Under the pieces are notes generated by a model. That model saw only the letters and a list, made by a program, of their open reading frames with translations. It had not been told where the DNA came from and did not search any database. This document shows positions 23,430 to 32,857 of a stretch of DNA of 64,000 nucleotides, in pieces. This stretch comes from Desulfofundulus luciae (lineage in GTDB: Bacteria > Bacillota > Desulfotomaculia > Desulfotomaculales > Desulfovirgulaceae). The stretch covers positions 62,001 through 126,000 of the forward strand of contig NZ_JAUSUX010000004.1 in assembly GCF_030813795.1 (NCBI RefSeq), read 5' to 3'. Each line of letters opens with the position of its first letter. Positions within the stretch are counted from its first letter, which is position 1. Position numbers and translations under genes: made by a program.

Positions 23430-24913
23430 CTACCTGGACCGGTACAAAGGTCTTGCGCGGATAAAGTTCATCCCACGCAAAAAGGCCCGCCGGAGGAGAT
23501 CTTTTATGTACAAATACTCATCCAGCTTGAGCATCTCGCAGACCCCGGCGAATACCAGCAGCCCGGCCAGGGAATCCATAACCAGCCTCAGGGCCAGAAC
23601 CGCAGTACCTCCCGCCAGCACACCGGCCAGGTACCCGTCCACGAACGCCGCCGAACCTCCTGCCAGAAGAGAAGCTACGGCCGCGCCGGCCGCAAAGAAA
23701 AGGGCATTTTTTACACCGAAGCCGGGAACTTTACGCGCCAGCAGATAAAACAGCACCACCATGTTAAAAGTAGCCGCCAGGGAATTGGCCAGGGCCAGCC
23801 CGCCGTGGGCCAGGGGCCGGATGAGCAGCAGGCTGAAAACCAGGTTCAACCCTACAGTACATACCCCCACCTTCACCGGCGTGGCCGTGTCCTGCAGGGC
23901 GTAAAAGCCACGTGTGAGCACCGGCCCCAAACACTGCCCCGCCAGGCCAAAGGAAAAGCACAAAAGGGCGAAAACGGTCATGGCCAGGTCATTCTCGTCA
24001 AAGGCACCGCGCATAAAAAGCAGCCTCACCACCGGCTCCCGCAGGGCGGCCAGGCCCACACCCGCGGGCAGGGCGACAAGCAAACAGTTTTCACCGCCCG
24101 CAGCAGGGTGTGGCTAAAACCGCTATCATCCCCGGAAGCGGCCTTATTCGACAGCGCAGGAAAAATGGCCGTGCCCAGGGCCATCACAATCACCCCCTGG
24201 GGCAGCCAATCCCCGTGCCCACCATCACCGGCAGCATCAGCCCGCAGGCCCGCCTCAGGCCGGGGTGATGGAACTCCAGCGCGGGGCGAAAGGTAAATCC
24301 TGCCCGCCGCAGGTAGGGCAGCTGCAGTACCATGGCGGCAATATTACCCAGCAGGGTCCCTACGGCCACGGCGGTAATGCCGAACCTCAACCCGGCCAGG
24401 ATGGAAGCGATAATAAAGATATTGGTGACCACCGGACCCAGGGCCGGGGGCCCGAAGATGTTATTGGCGTTTAAAAGGCCGTAGAAAAGGTTGCCCAGGG
24501 AAAGAAACAGCACGCCCGGCAGCATGACCGCAAGCAAAGCCGCCGCCAGCCGGGCCGTGCCTTCCGGCAGGCCCGGGGCCACCAGCCACACGATCTGCCG
24601 CGCCAGGGGTACGCCTGCCAGCACCACCGCCAGCAAGATCGCGCTCAACAAAGTAGAGAAGACGTTAATCGTCCCTTTTGCCCGCCGAAGCGTAGGAGGC
24701 AAACAGCGGCACCGCCGTCACGGTCAGCGCCCCGCCCAGCACGGCAAAGACCACATTGGGCACGGTGTACGCCACCAGGTAGGCGTCGGTGGCCGCGCTG
24801 GCCCCGAAAACGCAGGCCAGAGCCATTTCGCGCATAAACCCAAGTACTTTAGAAAGCAAAGTAAAAACGGCGATCACTGCCGTGGCTCTGGCAATGGTAT
24901 TAGAACGGCTCAT
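23430..24913 (-). pseudogene. murJ: broken MurJ/MviN-type lipid flippase
   Basis: Three reading frames in sequence give a MurJ-like flippase. They are TAVIAVFTLLSKVLGFMREM (start at 24913), then INVFSTLLSAILLAVVLAGV to LMLPVMVGTGIG, then PQGVIVMALGTAIFPALSNK, and after a further shift LVALPAGVGLAALREPVV to the C-terminus. There is a frameshift near 24670, a deletion with frame change near 24205 that removes roughly 30 residues including the QINVLVxxxLAS motif, and another shift near 24090. The gene cannot make a full flippase. An intact murJ would be expected elsewhere; this copy probably served the polysaccharide locus. Confidence 0.88.
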
Positions 24914-25053
24914 TTTCCTGCACCAGCTCACCAATTAATTCATTCAGCCAGGCTTGTCCCTGCCCACAAACCCGCCATTTTTTTGATTTACCACTCCAGT
25001 ACAAAACCTTCAAAGGGGTGCTCTTCATTAAGGTATATACGGTCTCACCCTTA
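24900..25053 (-). other. possible 3' remnant of a gene coupled to murJ
   Basis: A frame reading MKSTPLKVLYWSGKSKKWRV and ending NELIGELVQENEPF stops inside the murJ start region, overlapping it by 14 bases with the murJ ribosome site within the frame. Such overlap is typical of a real upstream gene. Its 5' part is absent because the ABC ATPase gene ends at 25054, so it may be the surviving tail of a polysaccharide gene replaced by the cassette. No family is recognised. Confidence 0.35.
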
Positions 25054-27312
25054 CTAATAACCCGCCAGACAAATGGATTTGAGGGTATCCACAAACTTCT
25101 TCCTATTATCCGTGGAAGCTTTCAAACCCGGAATGACTTCCCTTTGCTCAATCACCGGTCCGTTATTTGGAGTCCAATTTACAAAGTTCAAAATTCGCAT
25201 CTTCCTACCCTCAGGGGGAATAAGGAAGTCAAGGAGGCGGTTGGTGAGATCTTCGTGGTGGCTGACGATAAAGACCTGCCGACCAAACTCCTCATCGCTC
25301 GCATACGCAATCTGCCTGATGAGCGCGGCAGTCCGCGGCAACTGCGCCATGTCAAAAGCAGTGGTTACGTCATCCAGGGCTATAATGTTATGACCAATAT
25401 ACCTGTTGAGGGAATAATTGAGGCCAAGGATCATCGCCAGGCCCAATTGAGCCTTCTGGCCCGTAGACAAGGCGCTCAGCGGACGGTCGTCCGCCGCGTA
25501 AACCTGTAAGGATGACCCTGCCTTCCCCCTCTTGTCCCGCCTGGCTTCAAAGCGAACGGGATAAATACCGTCCACGAGGCGAAAACGATTCAGAACCCCG
25601 TTTACCATGTGCTGCAGGTCCCTGATTACGTCATCCGGTGGGAGAATTGCCGAGTTCAACACCGAATTTTTTCCGGCTTCCCGCTCCAGGGCTCCGGTAA
25701 TTGAATCTATCATCTCCCTGACCTGCATGTAACCGGCCCTTCGCTGTAGAGCGACTTTCCTTTTTTCGTCGAGTTCCTCTACCTGTATCCACTGCGATAC
25801 TGCTGCCCGTACGCGCTCAATGGCCATGAAAAGATGGTCTTTCGCTCCTGTACTCCCCAGGAGTTTTTTCAACTCCGGGAGATAAATCGATGAACCGGCA
25901 TCTGTTAAAACTTTAAAATGAGGATTGAACTGCAAAACCTGCTGCATCAATCCGTAAATCTGCTTGCACTTTTCCAGAAACACCTTTCTGTTGTGGATCG
26001 TTTTTTGCGTACCAAGCAGTTGCTCCAGAAGCTCAATACGTCTTTCTTTAACATGCGCCTGCCATTTCTCGAGTTGATCCGCCAACCCGGCCAGATCATG
26101 CGATACGGCCTCACGCAGCCATGCGATGACGGGGGGAGGAGGGCCGAAATCAGGGGCGGCATCCGGCACTTTAAGCAAATCTCCACCCCTGTCCCGCAGC
26201 GCGACCAAAATTGCCAGCAGATCGGGGCCACCGGGGTTGCCAAAGTGACGCTCCAAATTTTCAAGAAGCGAAACCTGAGCTTCCAACTCAGTGGCCTTTT
26301 CCAACGCCGCAGCTATATCCTTTTCTTCTGCCGGCCAGGCGTGAGGCGGCAGAAGCACGGTATCATCGGTAAGGTCCTCTAGTAATGAGCGAAGCTTCTC
26401 TTCGGCTCCGCTTATTCGGTCTATTACTTTGCGCCGCAGCTCAAAAAGTGATTCTTCAATGAGACGCAAGGAACCAGGCGGTTTCTCGTCCGGGGCGGGC
26501 TGCTTCCGATCAGGCAAAAGCAGGGTTAAACAGTCCGCCGCCAGGTTTCTGAGTTCGCCTGCCCATCCGGAGCGCAGGTTGTCCGAATTAATCAGAAACA
26601 GCCAGTCCCCGGACCTTCCAGGTAGTTTGATATCCCCTTCCGCACCCGCTATATCTACCAGCTCATTCCAGGCGTCCCTGAAAGCAGCCGCAGCCCGCTT
26701 TCTCTTCTCGTTGATCGTACTTTCGTCCGGCAAGCCCTCTTCACTGGCCAGGTTGCCCAGTACACTTGATACCATATCTTTCCACTGCCCCCGTGCTCTT
26801 TTTACAGCATCAAGAACCACTGTTTCCGGTTCCGGCAGGGGCCTGAGAAATTCCAGCAGGCGAACCTGCGCATCTTCCTCTTCAAACAGCTTGCTCAAGA
26901 GGTCCTGGTAATAAAAGCTGCAGCGGGCAGCCAGTTCTCGAGAAATAGTGCCGGGACAAAAGATGTCTGGAAGAGAAACATCGGGATGACCCTTCTGGTT
27001 GTCGCGAACAGTAACCAACCTCCTCCTATCGTTTTCAGAACCGTTGCATTCTACTATAGCCTCTATTTGAGCATAATTAAGGCCGTTGCCGCCGGCAGCC
27101 GTGCAGGAAACCAGCGGACGTCTTTCTTCGTAATAATGGCCGTTCAACAACAGGCAGAGCGCATCAATGAGGCTGGTCTTGCCGAATCCATTAGGGCCTG
27201 CGAGCAGTACAACATCGGCATCGGTATCAAGTGTGACCGGATCGCTGTTCACAAACCCCCTGAACCGGCAAATTTTCGGCGATTTTACGCGAAATACATG
27301 TCTATGATCCAT
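25054..27312 (-). CDS. SMC/Rad50-like ABC ATPase of a three-gene conflict cassette
   Basis: About 752 residues with split ABC ATPase ends. Walker A is AGPNGFGKTSLIDAL near residue 40, then a long middle with coiled-coil-prone segments. The signature motif is LSTGQKAQLGLAM, Walker B is NIIALDDVTTAFD and the switch His lies in VFIVSHHEDL. An upstream ATG exists at 27348, but GGGGAG eight bases before the ATG at 27312 decides the start. It overlaps the middle gene by 11 bases. The pattern ATPase plus small middle protein plus effector matches the predicted ABC three-component (ABC-3C) systems; no nuclease domain is seen in this protein. Confidence 0.82.
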   Translation of the reverse strand: MDHRHVFRVKSPKICRFRGFVNSDPVTLDTDADVVLLAGPNGFGKTSLIDALCLLLNGHYYEERRPLVSCTAAGGNGLNYAQIEAIVECNGSENDRRRLVTVRDNQKGHPDVSLPDIFCPGTISRELAARCSFYYQDLLSKLFEEEDAQVRLLEFLRPLPEPETVVLDAVKRARGQWKDMVSSVLGNLASEEGLPDESTINEKRKRAAAAFRDAWNELVDIAGAEGDIKLPGRSGDWLFLINSDNLRSGWAGELRNLAADCLTLLLPDRKQPAPDEKPPGSLRLIEESLFELRRKVIDRISGAEEKLRSLLEDLTDDTVLLPPHAWPAEEKDIAAALEKATELEAQVSLLENLERHFGNPGGPDLLAILVALRDRGGDLLKVPDAAPDFGPPPPVIAWLREAVSHDLAGLADQLEKWQAHVKERRIELLEQLLGTQKTIHNRKVFLEKCKQIYGLMQQVLQFNPHFKVLTDAGSSIYLPELKKLLGSTGAKDHLFMAIERVRAAVSQWIQVEELDEKRKVALQRRAGYMQVREMIDSITGALEREAGKNSVLNSAILPPDDVIRDLQHMVNGVLNRFRLVDGIYPVRFEARRDKRGKAGSSLQVYAADDRPLSALSTGQKAQLGLAMILGLNYSLNRYIGHNIIALDDVTTAFDMAQLPRTAALIRQIAYASDEEFGRQVFIVSHHEDLTNRLLDFLIPPEGRKMRILNFVNWTPNNGPVIEQREVIPGLKASTDNRKKFVDTLKSICLAGY

Positions 27313-27958
27313 TAATATCACTCCCCGCCATAATCCGCCGCACATCACTTATCCGCTCATCCAGCCACTTGCTAATGGGGGCACCGCTTTCCTCACGCAA
27401 AGCCACTGCCATGGCGGCCAAAAGACTCGCGTAATTATCCGACACCTGCCGTGACCGCCGTTCACTTTCAAAACTGTTGATAATAGCATCAAGGTCGTGG
27501 GGCTCCAGTTCAATTGATGGCCACGCCGTCGCCACACCGCCCAGCATTTTCCGGATAATATCTTCCGGAACCTGATTTTGATCGCTTTTTATAACGATAA
27601 TAGAAAAGTCGCCGCGATGCCAGTCCTGGTCGGCAGCCCATTGTTCAAATACCGTTTTTTCATTGGCCGTTTTTCCATCGCGAGCATCGATCACACATAG
27701 TACAGGAACCACGAAGCCCACTTCCCCGGCACACCCGGACAAAAAGCGCAGGAGCCGTCCCAGGTGCTCCTTTATGTTGCCGCTCCCAGAAAAACCGTTC
27801 CTGCAGGAAACATGTACTGCCAGCGCAACATCTGAGAGGTAGATGTTATGAATGCCCAGGCCGGAATCCTTACATTCTGTATAATTCATTAGCGATTCCA
27901 GGTCGACATCGAGAACCCATGCATTCAGATCGAAACTCTTATCTTCCATCATCATCAC
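27302..27958 (-). CDS. middle component of ABC ATPase cassette, unknown fold
   Basis: A protein of about 218 residues with no signal peptide or membrane helix. The N-terminal part has alternating strands (HNIYLSDVALAVHVSC, VGFVVPVLCVIDAR, FSIIVIKSDQN), suggesting an alpha/beta fold, and the C-terminal part is helical (SNYASLL-type, reading SDNYASLLAAMAVALREESG). It starts within a GTG-ATG-ATG-ATG run overlapping the SIR2-like gene by 20 bases, and its end overlaps the ATPase start by 11. Such tight coupling implies a complex. I do not recognise a named family; the ABC-3C middle-component role is inferred from order. Confidence 0.72.
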   Translation of the reverse strand: MMMMEDKSFDLNAWVLDVDLESLMNYTECKDSGLGIHNIYLSDVALAVHVSCRNGFSGSGNIKEHLGRLLRFLSGCAGEVGFVVPVLCVIDARDGKTANEKTVFEQWAADQDWHRGDFSIIVIKSDQNQVPEDIIRKMLGGVATAWPSIELEPHDLDAIINSFESERRSRQVSDNYASLLAAMAVALREESGAPISKWLDERISDVRRIMAGSDINGS

Positions 27959-29575
27959 CCCCGGAACGCAATGGATTTGAACGGTGGCGCACCCTGGCCC
28001 GTCCGGGATCGATTAAAAGAAAAGTTGTACGGAGCCTCTCGTAGAACCTCTTAATGGCCTCCGGAACACTTGTCGCATGCCCGAAGAGATCAAGAATCGA
28101 AATCTGGCGAACCGTAACCACCCTGACTTTATTGCCCTTCCCGTCAACTAAATTTACCCTGCTCGTTCTAGCACGCCAGGAACCGACCACTATCTGGATG
28201 ACCACAGTTACTTCCTCGTTTCCGCTGAACGAAACCTTTTGCGGCAACTGCTCTGCAACATTGCGGTGGGCTATGTACAACCTGACCCCAGTATCACCAA
28301 GCACGAAGCGCCCGTCTATGGAAAGCCCCAGAGGACTATCGTCGGCATTTATCTTCGCCCTCAATTTCTCCCAAGATATATCAGATTTTCCATGATTATT
28401 ACCAATTAATAAATAGACTAACAGGAGGACAGCCGGGATAAGCACAGGGCGGTCCACCAGGGGGTGATACAAGCCGCGAGCAATTTCAGGCCGGATTGTG
28501 CGCACACGCTCTACCCACCGGGCCAGGGGAATCACCCCTCCCCTGTCTTCCGCCAGATCGAGCATTTCTGAAAGGCGACCGAAAATACACTCCTCTCCGT
28601 TCCGGTAAATAAACCAATCAAGGGCTTCGTTTAATAATGCAAAAGCACAGGGCAACACCGGCAGGAAAAAGGACACAACGGCACTCTCGCGCCCGCAGGC
28701 CCTGCGCAAGAGCCGCCAGAAGGCGGCCTGGAAAAGGCGCTTCCAGAATAGGTTGGCCGGCAGCTGCTGCTCACCTGACGAGCCTCCGGCATCAAAAAAA
28801 TGCACGTCGGAACCGAGAAACACATTTGAGTTTGTTTCCTCAGGGCTTAACGAAACACCTTCATAAGAGGCATAGGCCCGCATTATTTGGGTCTGGCTGA
28901 AAGAAAGGGTATTCTCATATGCAACAATAAAAGGCGCATTGGGATTTTCCCATATTTCTTTTTCATCAAAGTCACGCGAACGGTTTGTTGCGGTGTTGCG
29001 TTCTTCCGAAGCAAATTCCTCACACACCTGCAGGGCCGTATGGCGCACCTGCGGCTCATCACTGCCGAAACCGGAAAACAGCAGGGCACGCGAACGCAGA
29101 CGGTCGCGGAAAAGATCCCGGGCCCAGCTCCTTTTGCCCCAGTCCTGCAAATCTTTTTCCGTCAGGAGAATATTGTTGCAGTATTCTTGACATTCATTAT
29201 TTTTTCCACAATTTTTTCCACACTTCGTGCGCAGCATGTTTGCGCACCCGTTAATCTTATATACTTTGAGGCACCGACGCTTGTCCTTCCCCTCTGTAAA
29301 CCTCTTGCCGCCGCTGGACCGGTATTCGGACAGGTCTCTTATGACCACCACGGGGGAATCGTCTCCTCCCGGAACTTTATTGAACCCAAAAGTATTGCAG
29401 TAAGCTTCTTCGATACAGGTGTCGTAATTCGTGGTGATCACTTCATCGATAAGCCCTTCACGTGCAAGAAAGGCCAGGTAGTAATGAGCATCTGCTGGCT
29501 CCACGTTTGCAAATTCAGGGATTTTCAGAATCTCACGGACAAGCTCGCATCTCCGCCTGGTCCCACCATCACGGA
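27939..29575 (-). pseudogene. SIR2-like protein, 5' truncated
   Basis: The preserved part begins near residues CELVREILKIPEFANV and contains GLIDEVITTNYDTCIEEAY and, after a Cys-rich insert (CGKNCGKNNECQEYC), RALLFSGFGSDEPQVRHTAL. These are the later motifs of SIR2 NAD-hydrolase/deacylase domains. The frame stays open upstream of the first GTG (29504) but meets O-antigen ligase sequence at about 29575, and the N-terminal GAG motif that binds NAD is missing. The remaining 330 residues include hydrophobic stretches near 290 and 370. A truncated protein from 29504 could still be made, but NAD hydrolysis is unlikely. Confidence 0.75.
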
Positions 29576-30136
29576 AGCCAGGTAGACGGCCAGGGCGTTC
29601 TTGTACTGCAGGGTGGACATGATCACGCCGTACTCGTAGGCGCCGGGGAAGTTGAACACCCGGGCGGCGGCCAGCAGGCCGACGGCGGCCACACTAATTC
29701 CTGCGGCATAAAGCACATTCAGCAGGCGGTCCAGGTCCTTTTCCCCCCGCACCGCCCGCAGGGCCATCCAGTAGACCATGAAGTACGTCGCGGCTTTCAA
29801 AAGCTCCCCTATGGCGGAGCGCATGTGCACGGCGGTGATCAGGGAAAGGGCGCAGGCGGCCACCAGGGCCAGGATGGACAGATCCAGCGGCGTGCGGGGG
29901 TAATGCACTTCCTGCCGCAGTACCTGGTCGTAGACGCAGAAGGCGAAGGCAGCCGCGGTGATAATGTGGTACGTGAGCAACTCGGGAGCAAAAAACAGCC
30001 CCCGCATGAAGGGAGAGGTAAAGAGAATGAACCACAGGCCCGCCAGGAAAAAAGGGCGCAGGTTCAGGTTAAGAACGGGTTGTGATTTAAGAGATGGATC
30101 TGCAGGCGGTTTTACTGGTACGCGCATTTTCGACAT
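29576..30136 (-). pseudogene. O-antigen ligase/polymerase family, 3' part replaced
   Basis: About 187 N-terminal residues of a Wzy/WaaL-type membrane protein remain. A short basic N-terminus is followed by hydrophobic segments AGLWFILFTSPFMRGLFF, YHIITAAAFAFCVYDQVL, LDLSILALVAACALSLITAV and the conserved STLQYKNALAVYLASVM. After this the frame enters the SIR2-like gene in another phase and stops at 29525. The gene belonged to a polysaccharide locus, as do galE, murJ and the rfb genes nearby. The break coincides with the start of the defence-like cassette. Confidence 0.8.
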
Positions 30137-30242
30137 TTTCCTTGCCCTTCCAGTTAATCTAGGACTTTATTCGCCACCAGGAGCAATTCTCCTGCTTATT
30201 TCTGAATTAACTTCCTGATTAAAAAATTATAGAAATACTACC

Positions 30243-30271
30243 TTGCTTTTTCATCCGGCGATGGTTATAAT
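30243..30271 (+). promoter_or_regulatory. sigma-A promoter of vapBC pair
   Basis: TTGCTT (30243-30248), a 17-base spacer and TATAAT (30266-30271) form a near-consensus promoter about 43 bases before the antitoxin start codon. AT-rich sequence with the partial palindrome ATATTATTAAATAT follows and could serve as an operator for the AbrB-like antitoxin. Confidence 0.75.
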
Positions 30272-30313
30272 GTGACTGATATTATTAAATATTTGCATGA
30301 TGAGGTGGGACGT

Positions 30314-30577
30314 ATGAATGACAATAACGCGCAGCTGACAGCCACTGTGCGGCTGGGACGAAGGGGGCAGATGGTTTTGCCCGCTGAAGTCAGGCGGGCC
30401 TTAGCGGTTAAAGAGGGAGACGAACTGCTGATCGCAGTCTGGCCGGGCGGCAAAGTGACCATGATCCGCAAGCCCCGGAGTTTTGCGGAAGCCCTGGCCG
30501 GCCTGTACGGACATTTATGGAAAGGAATAGACCCGCTTATTTACCAGAAAACGGAGCGAGAAACATGGGAGAGCTAG
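30314..30577 (+). CDS. AbrB/MazE-type antitoxin
   Basis: An 87-residue protein with the SpoVT/AbrB swapped-hairpin domain: ATVRLGRRGQMVLPAEVRRA followed by LAVKEGDELLIAVW. The C-terminal helix and tail (SFAEALAGLYGHLW) would bind the toxin. The ATG at 30314 lies six bases after GAGGTGG, which favours it over an earlier ATG. It overlaps the PIN toxin by 13 bases, as expected for a VapBC operon. Confidence 0.9.
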   Translation: MNDNNAQLTATVRLGRRGQMVLPAEVRRALAVKEGDELLIAVWPGGKVTMIRKPRSFAEALAGLYGHLWKGIDPLIYQKTERETWES

Positions 30578-31032
30578 CAAAAACGCTCGTCAATTTTGGA
30601 CTGGTTGCTATAGACACAAATATTTTCATCTATTACCTTCAGAAAGAGGAGTTCCCCGCCTGCCATACGGTTCTTGCGGCTATCTTTCATGCCCTGGAAA
30701 AAGGCGATTTTCAAGGTGTTTCCAGTGTGCTGATGCTTACCGAACTGCTAACCCTCCCCCAAAAGCTGGGCGAAGAACACGTTGCGCAGCATTATTATCT
30801 GCTATTGAAAAATTTTCCTAATTTAAAACTTTTGCCGGTAACAGAAGAGGTCGCCCTCCGGGCCGCCGGGATCCGCGGTAAATGGGGTTTAAAAACACCG
30901 GACGCCCTGCACATAGCGACGGCCATCGAAGCAGGCGCAAAGGCCTTTCTTACTAACGACCGCTCTATTGGCAAAGGGTTCCCGGGTTTACAAGTAATCT
31001 ACCTTTCAGATTTTTTACCACCACAAAACTAA
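30565..31032 (+). CDS. PIN-domain toxin, VapC-like
   Basis: A 155-residue PIN RNase with VAIDTNIFIYYL (first Asp), SVLMLTELLTLP (Glu), and LKTPDALHIATAIEAGA with FLTNDRSI supplying the last acidic residues. All catalytic positions are present, so it is probably active. The start at 30565 has GGAG a short way upstream. It belongs to the second PIN toxin-antitoxin pair of the window and is not a close copy of the one at 4499. Confidence 0.92.
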   Translation: MGELAKTLVNFGLVAIDTNIFIYYLQKEEFPACHTVLAAIFHALEKGDFQGVSSVLMLTELLTLPQKLGEEHVAQHYYLLLKNFPNLKLLPVTEEVALRAAGIRGKWGLKTPDALHIATAIEAGAKAFLTNDRSIGKGFPGLQVIYLSDFLPPQN

Positions 31033-31106
31033 TGAACACCGGGCGTTGCTTGAAGAGCCGTCTGGTGCTGCCTCGCCTGTAATGGACTTTCGCCACCAGA
31101 CGCACG

Positions 31107-31141
31107 TTAAAAAACCCCCGCTGCCGTATAGGCAACGGGGG
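31107..31141 (-). terminator. terminator of SLH protein gene
   Basis: CCCCCG.TGCC and GGCA.CGGGGG (31115-31141) pair into a long stem, followed on the minus strand by six T. It lies 20 bases beyond the SLH gene stop. The plus-strand vapC gene ends about 75 bases to the left, so the hairpin separates converging transcripts. Confidence 0.85.
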
Positions 31142-31161
31142 TCTTTCCTGCTGTCTGCTTT

Positions 31162-32637
31162 TTACAGCCTGCCGGTGGCGGTCAGGAAGCGCTTGACCAT
31201 GACCACCGCCTCGGCCCGGGTGGCATTGGCTTTCGGCACGCACTGGTCGGCCAGGCGGCCGTTGACAATGCCCTCCTTGATGGCCACGGCCATGGCCTGT
31301 CTGGCCCACGGACCGATCTTGCCGGCGTCGGCGAAACGTCCGAGCTGGGCCTGCACACCGGCCTCGCTCAAAGCGGTATCCTTACCGCTCTTAGCCAGGG
31401 CGCGCGTGATCATGGCCGCCAGCTCTTCACGGGTAATCGGCGCGTTGGGCTTGAAGGTGCCGTCGGGATAGCCGCCCACCAGGCCCTGCGCCGCGGCGGT
31501 TTCCACCGCCCCCGCATACCAGGCGCCGGCCGCCACATCCTTGAACCTGCTGCCGGCGGCCTTCTGCTCAGGTACGCTCATGGCCCGCAGCAGGAAGGCG
31601 GCAAACTCGGCCCGGGTGACGCTGGCGTTGGGCGCAAAGGTAGTTTCGGTTACGCCGCCTGCAATGTGCCTGGCCGCCATCAGCTTCACGTCGTTGACCG
31701 CCCAGTGGCCGGCCATGTCGCTGAAGTTCTTGTCGTAGGCCATCACGGCGTAGGTGGACAGGGACGTACGGGTGACGGACACAGCATGCGCCGCCCGGTC
31801 AACCTTACCGCCCACGTACTCCCAGGTGCCGCCGGTCAGACGGTAGATACCCAGGTAGTCCTCCGGCACGCCGGCCAGCCTGGCCGGATCGTAAGGCAGG
31901 GTCAGGGTGACGGGCTTCGCCAGGATGCTGATGCCGCCCTTGTCGGCGCCGCCGGCCTCGGCCCGGATGGCGATCTCGTAGGCGTTACCGGCCACCTTAT
32001 ACGCGGCATCTCCCGGTGCCGCGGCCTGGGCCTTGCCGATGCTGACATTCAGGGTCACGCCCTGGCCCTTGAAGACCGACAGGTCGATGGCTCCCGGGGG
32101 CAGGGTGAGCTGGACGCCGGCCACTTTAACCACCGCCGGCTTGCCGGCCTCAAAGACCTTCGCCAGGGTGTCCGCCGTCACGGCCACCGTACCCTGCTGG
32201 ACGGCCTTATCCGCGGGGATGGCAAACACAACCTCGGTAACCTTGGGATCGGCCGCCAGGGACTCCACCTTCTTGTCGTCCACGGTCAGGGTGGCCTTCC
32301 CGTCGGCAGTGGCCGTCACCGTGCCGGTGTCGGTAGATTCACCCGTTGAAGGAGCAGGCGCTCCACCGCCGCCGCCACTGCTGCTACTACTGCTGCTCGG
32401 CTCAGGTGGTGGCGCCTCCAGGTCCAGGGTGATGGAAGCAAGCGGGGTACCGTTGCTGCAGATATGCAGGGTATAATCATTATTTACATCCAGTTGACCT
32501 GACTGGTAAACCCAGTGGTAGACGAACTGGTAGACGTAGTAGACGGTGTTGTAGACTTGGTTATAGATTTTCTGATAAACTACTTTGTTTATCCCGCTCT
32601 TATCCAGTTCTCCGACACCCAGGATCTCTAACATCAC
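31162..32637 (-). CDS. S-layer homology (SLH) domain protein
   Basis: A 491-residue protein ending in three SLH domains, starting at about residues 315, 375 and 440 (FSDMAGHWAVNDVKLM, FKDVAAGAWYAGAVETA, FADAGKIGPWARQAMAVAI). These bind pyruvylated cell-wall polymers. Upstream are a beta-rich region (about 110-310) and a Ser/Gly/Pro linker (about 75-100). The N-terminus is odd: no signal peptide, but repeated VYxx units (VYQKIYNQVYNTVYYVYQFV) over residues 19-45. SLH proteins are normally secreted, so the true start may lie elsewhere or the gene may have lost its export signal. Confidence 0.85.
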   Translation of the reverse strand: MMLEILGVGELDKSGINKVVYQKIYNQVYNTVYYVYQFVYHWVYQSGQLDVNNDYTLHICSNGTPLASITLDLEAPPPEPSSSSSSSGGGGGAPAPSTGESTDTGTVTATADGKATLTVDDKKVESLAADPKVTEVVFAIPADKAVQQGTVAVTADTLAKVFEAGKPAVVKVAGVQLTLPPGAIDLSVFKGQGVTLNVSIGKAQAAAPGDAAYKVAGNAYEIAIRAEAGGADKGGISILAKPVTLTLPYDPARLAGVPEDYLGIYRLTGGTWEYVGGKVDRAAHAVSVTRTSLSTYAVMAYDKNFSDMAGHWAVNDVKLMAARHIAGGVTETTFAPNASVTRAEFAAFLLRAMSVPEQKAAGSRFKDVAAGAWYAGAVETAAAQGLVGGYPDGTFKPNAPITREELAAMITRALAKSGKDTALSEAGVQAQLGRFADAGKIGPWARQAMAVAIKEGIVNGRLADQCVPKANATRAEAVVMVKRFLTATGRL

Positions 32638-32793
32638 TTTATCACCGGTTAAATAAAAAAGGCAAGAAAAATTTTGGAAAGTTTGGCCATCTCCAGAAAG
32701 CTGGAAGCAATTTTACTGAACTTTAAAATCAAGGTTTTTTCAAGTAAAGCAAAAGCCCCTCATAGTTTTTTGATAACGATTTTTCCCCTTTGT

Positions 32794-32819
32794 TAAGAAT
32801 GCCAGGAATGTTCCGAAAA
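32794..32819 (+). promoter_or_regulatory. sigma-28 promoter for chemoreceptor gene
   Basis: TAAG (32794-32797) with CCGAAAA (32813-32819) repeats the spacing of the fliD promoter (TTAAG...GTTCCGA). It lies 38 bases before the start of the methyl-accepting protein, a typical member of the late flagellar regulon. Confidence 0.7.
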
Positions 32820-32857
32820 GTTTTATAAAGAATATTCCTGTACGAACAGGTGGGGGG

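Noticed and set aside
25054-27312. Rad50/SbcC or RecF housekeeping ATPase
   Set aside because: No Zn-hook or nuclease partner is present, and overlap with two accessory genes fits a conflict cassette better.
27939-29504. A complete SIR2-like gene starting at the GTG at 29504
   Set aside because: Coding sequence continues upstream of that codon in the same frame until the ligase joint, and the domain's first motif is missing.
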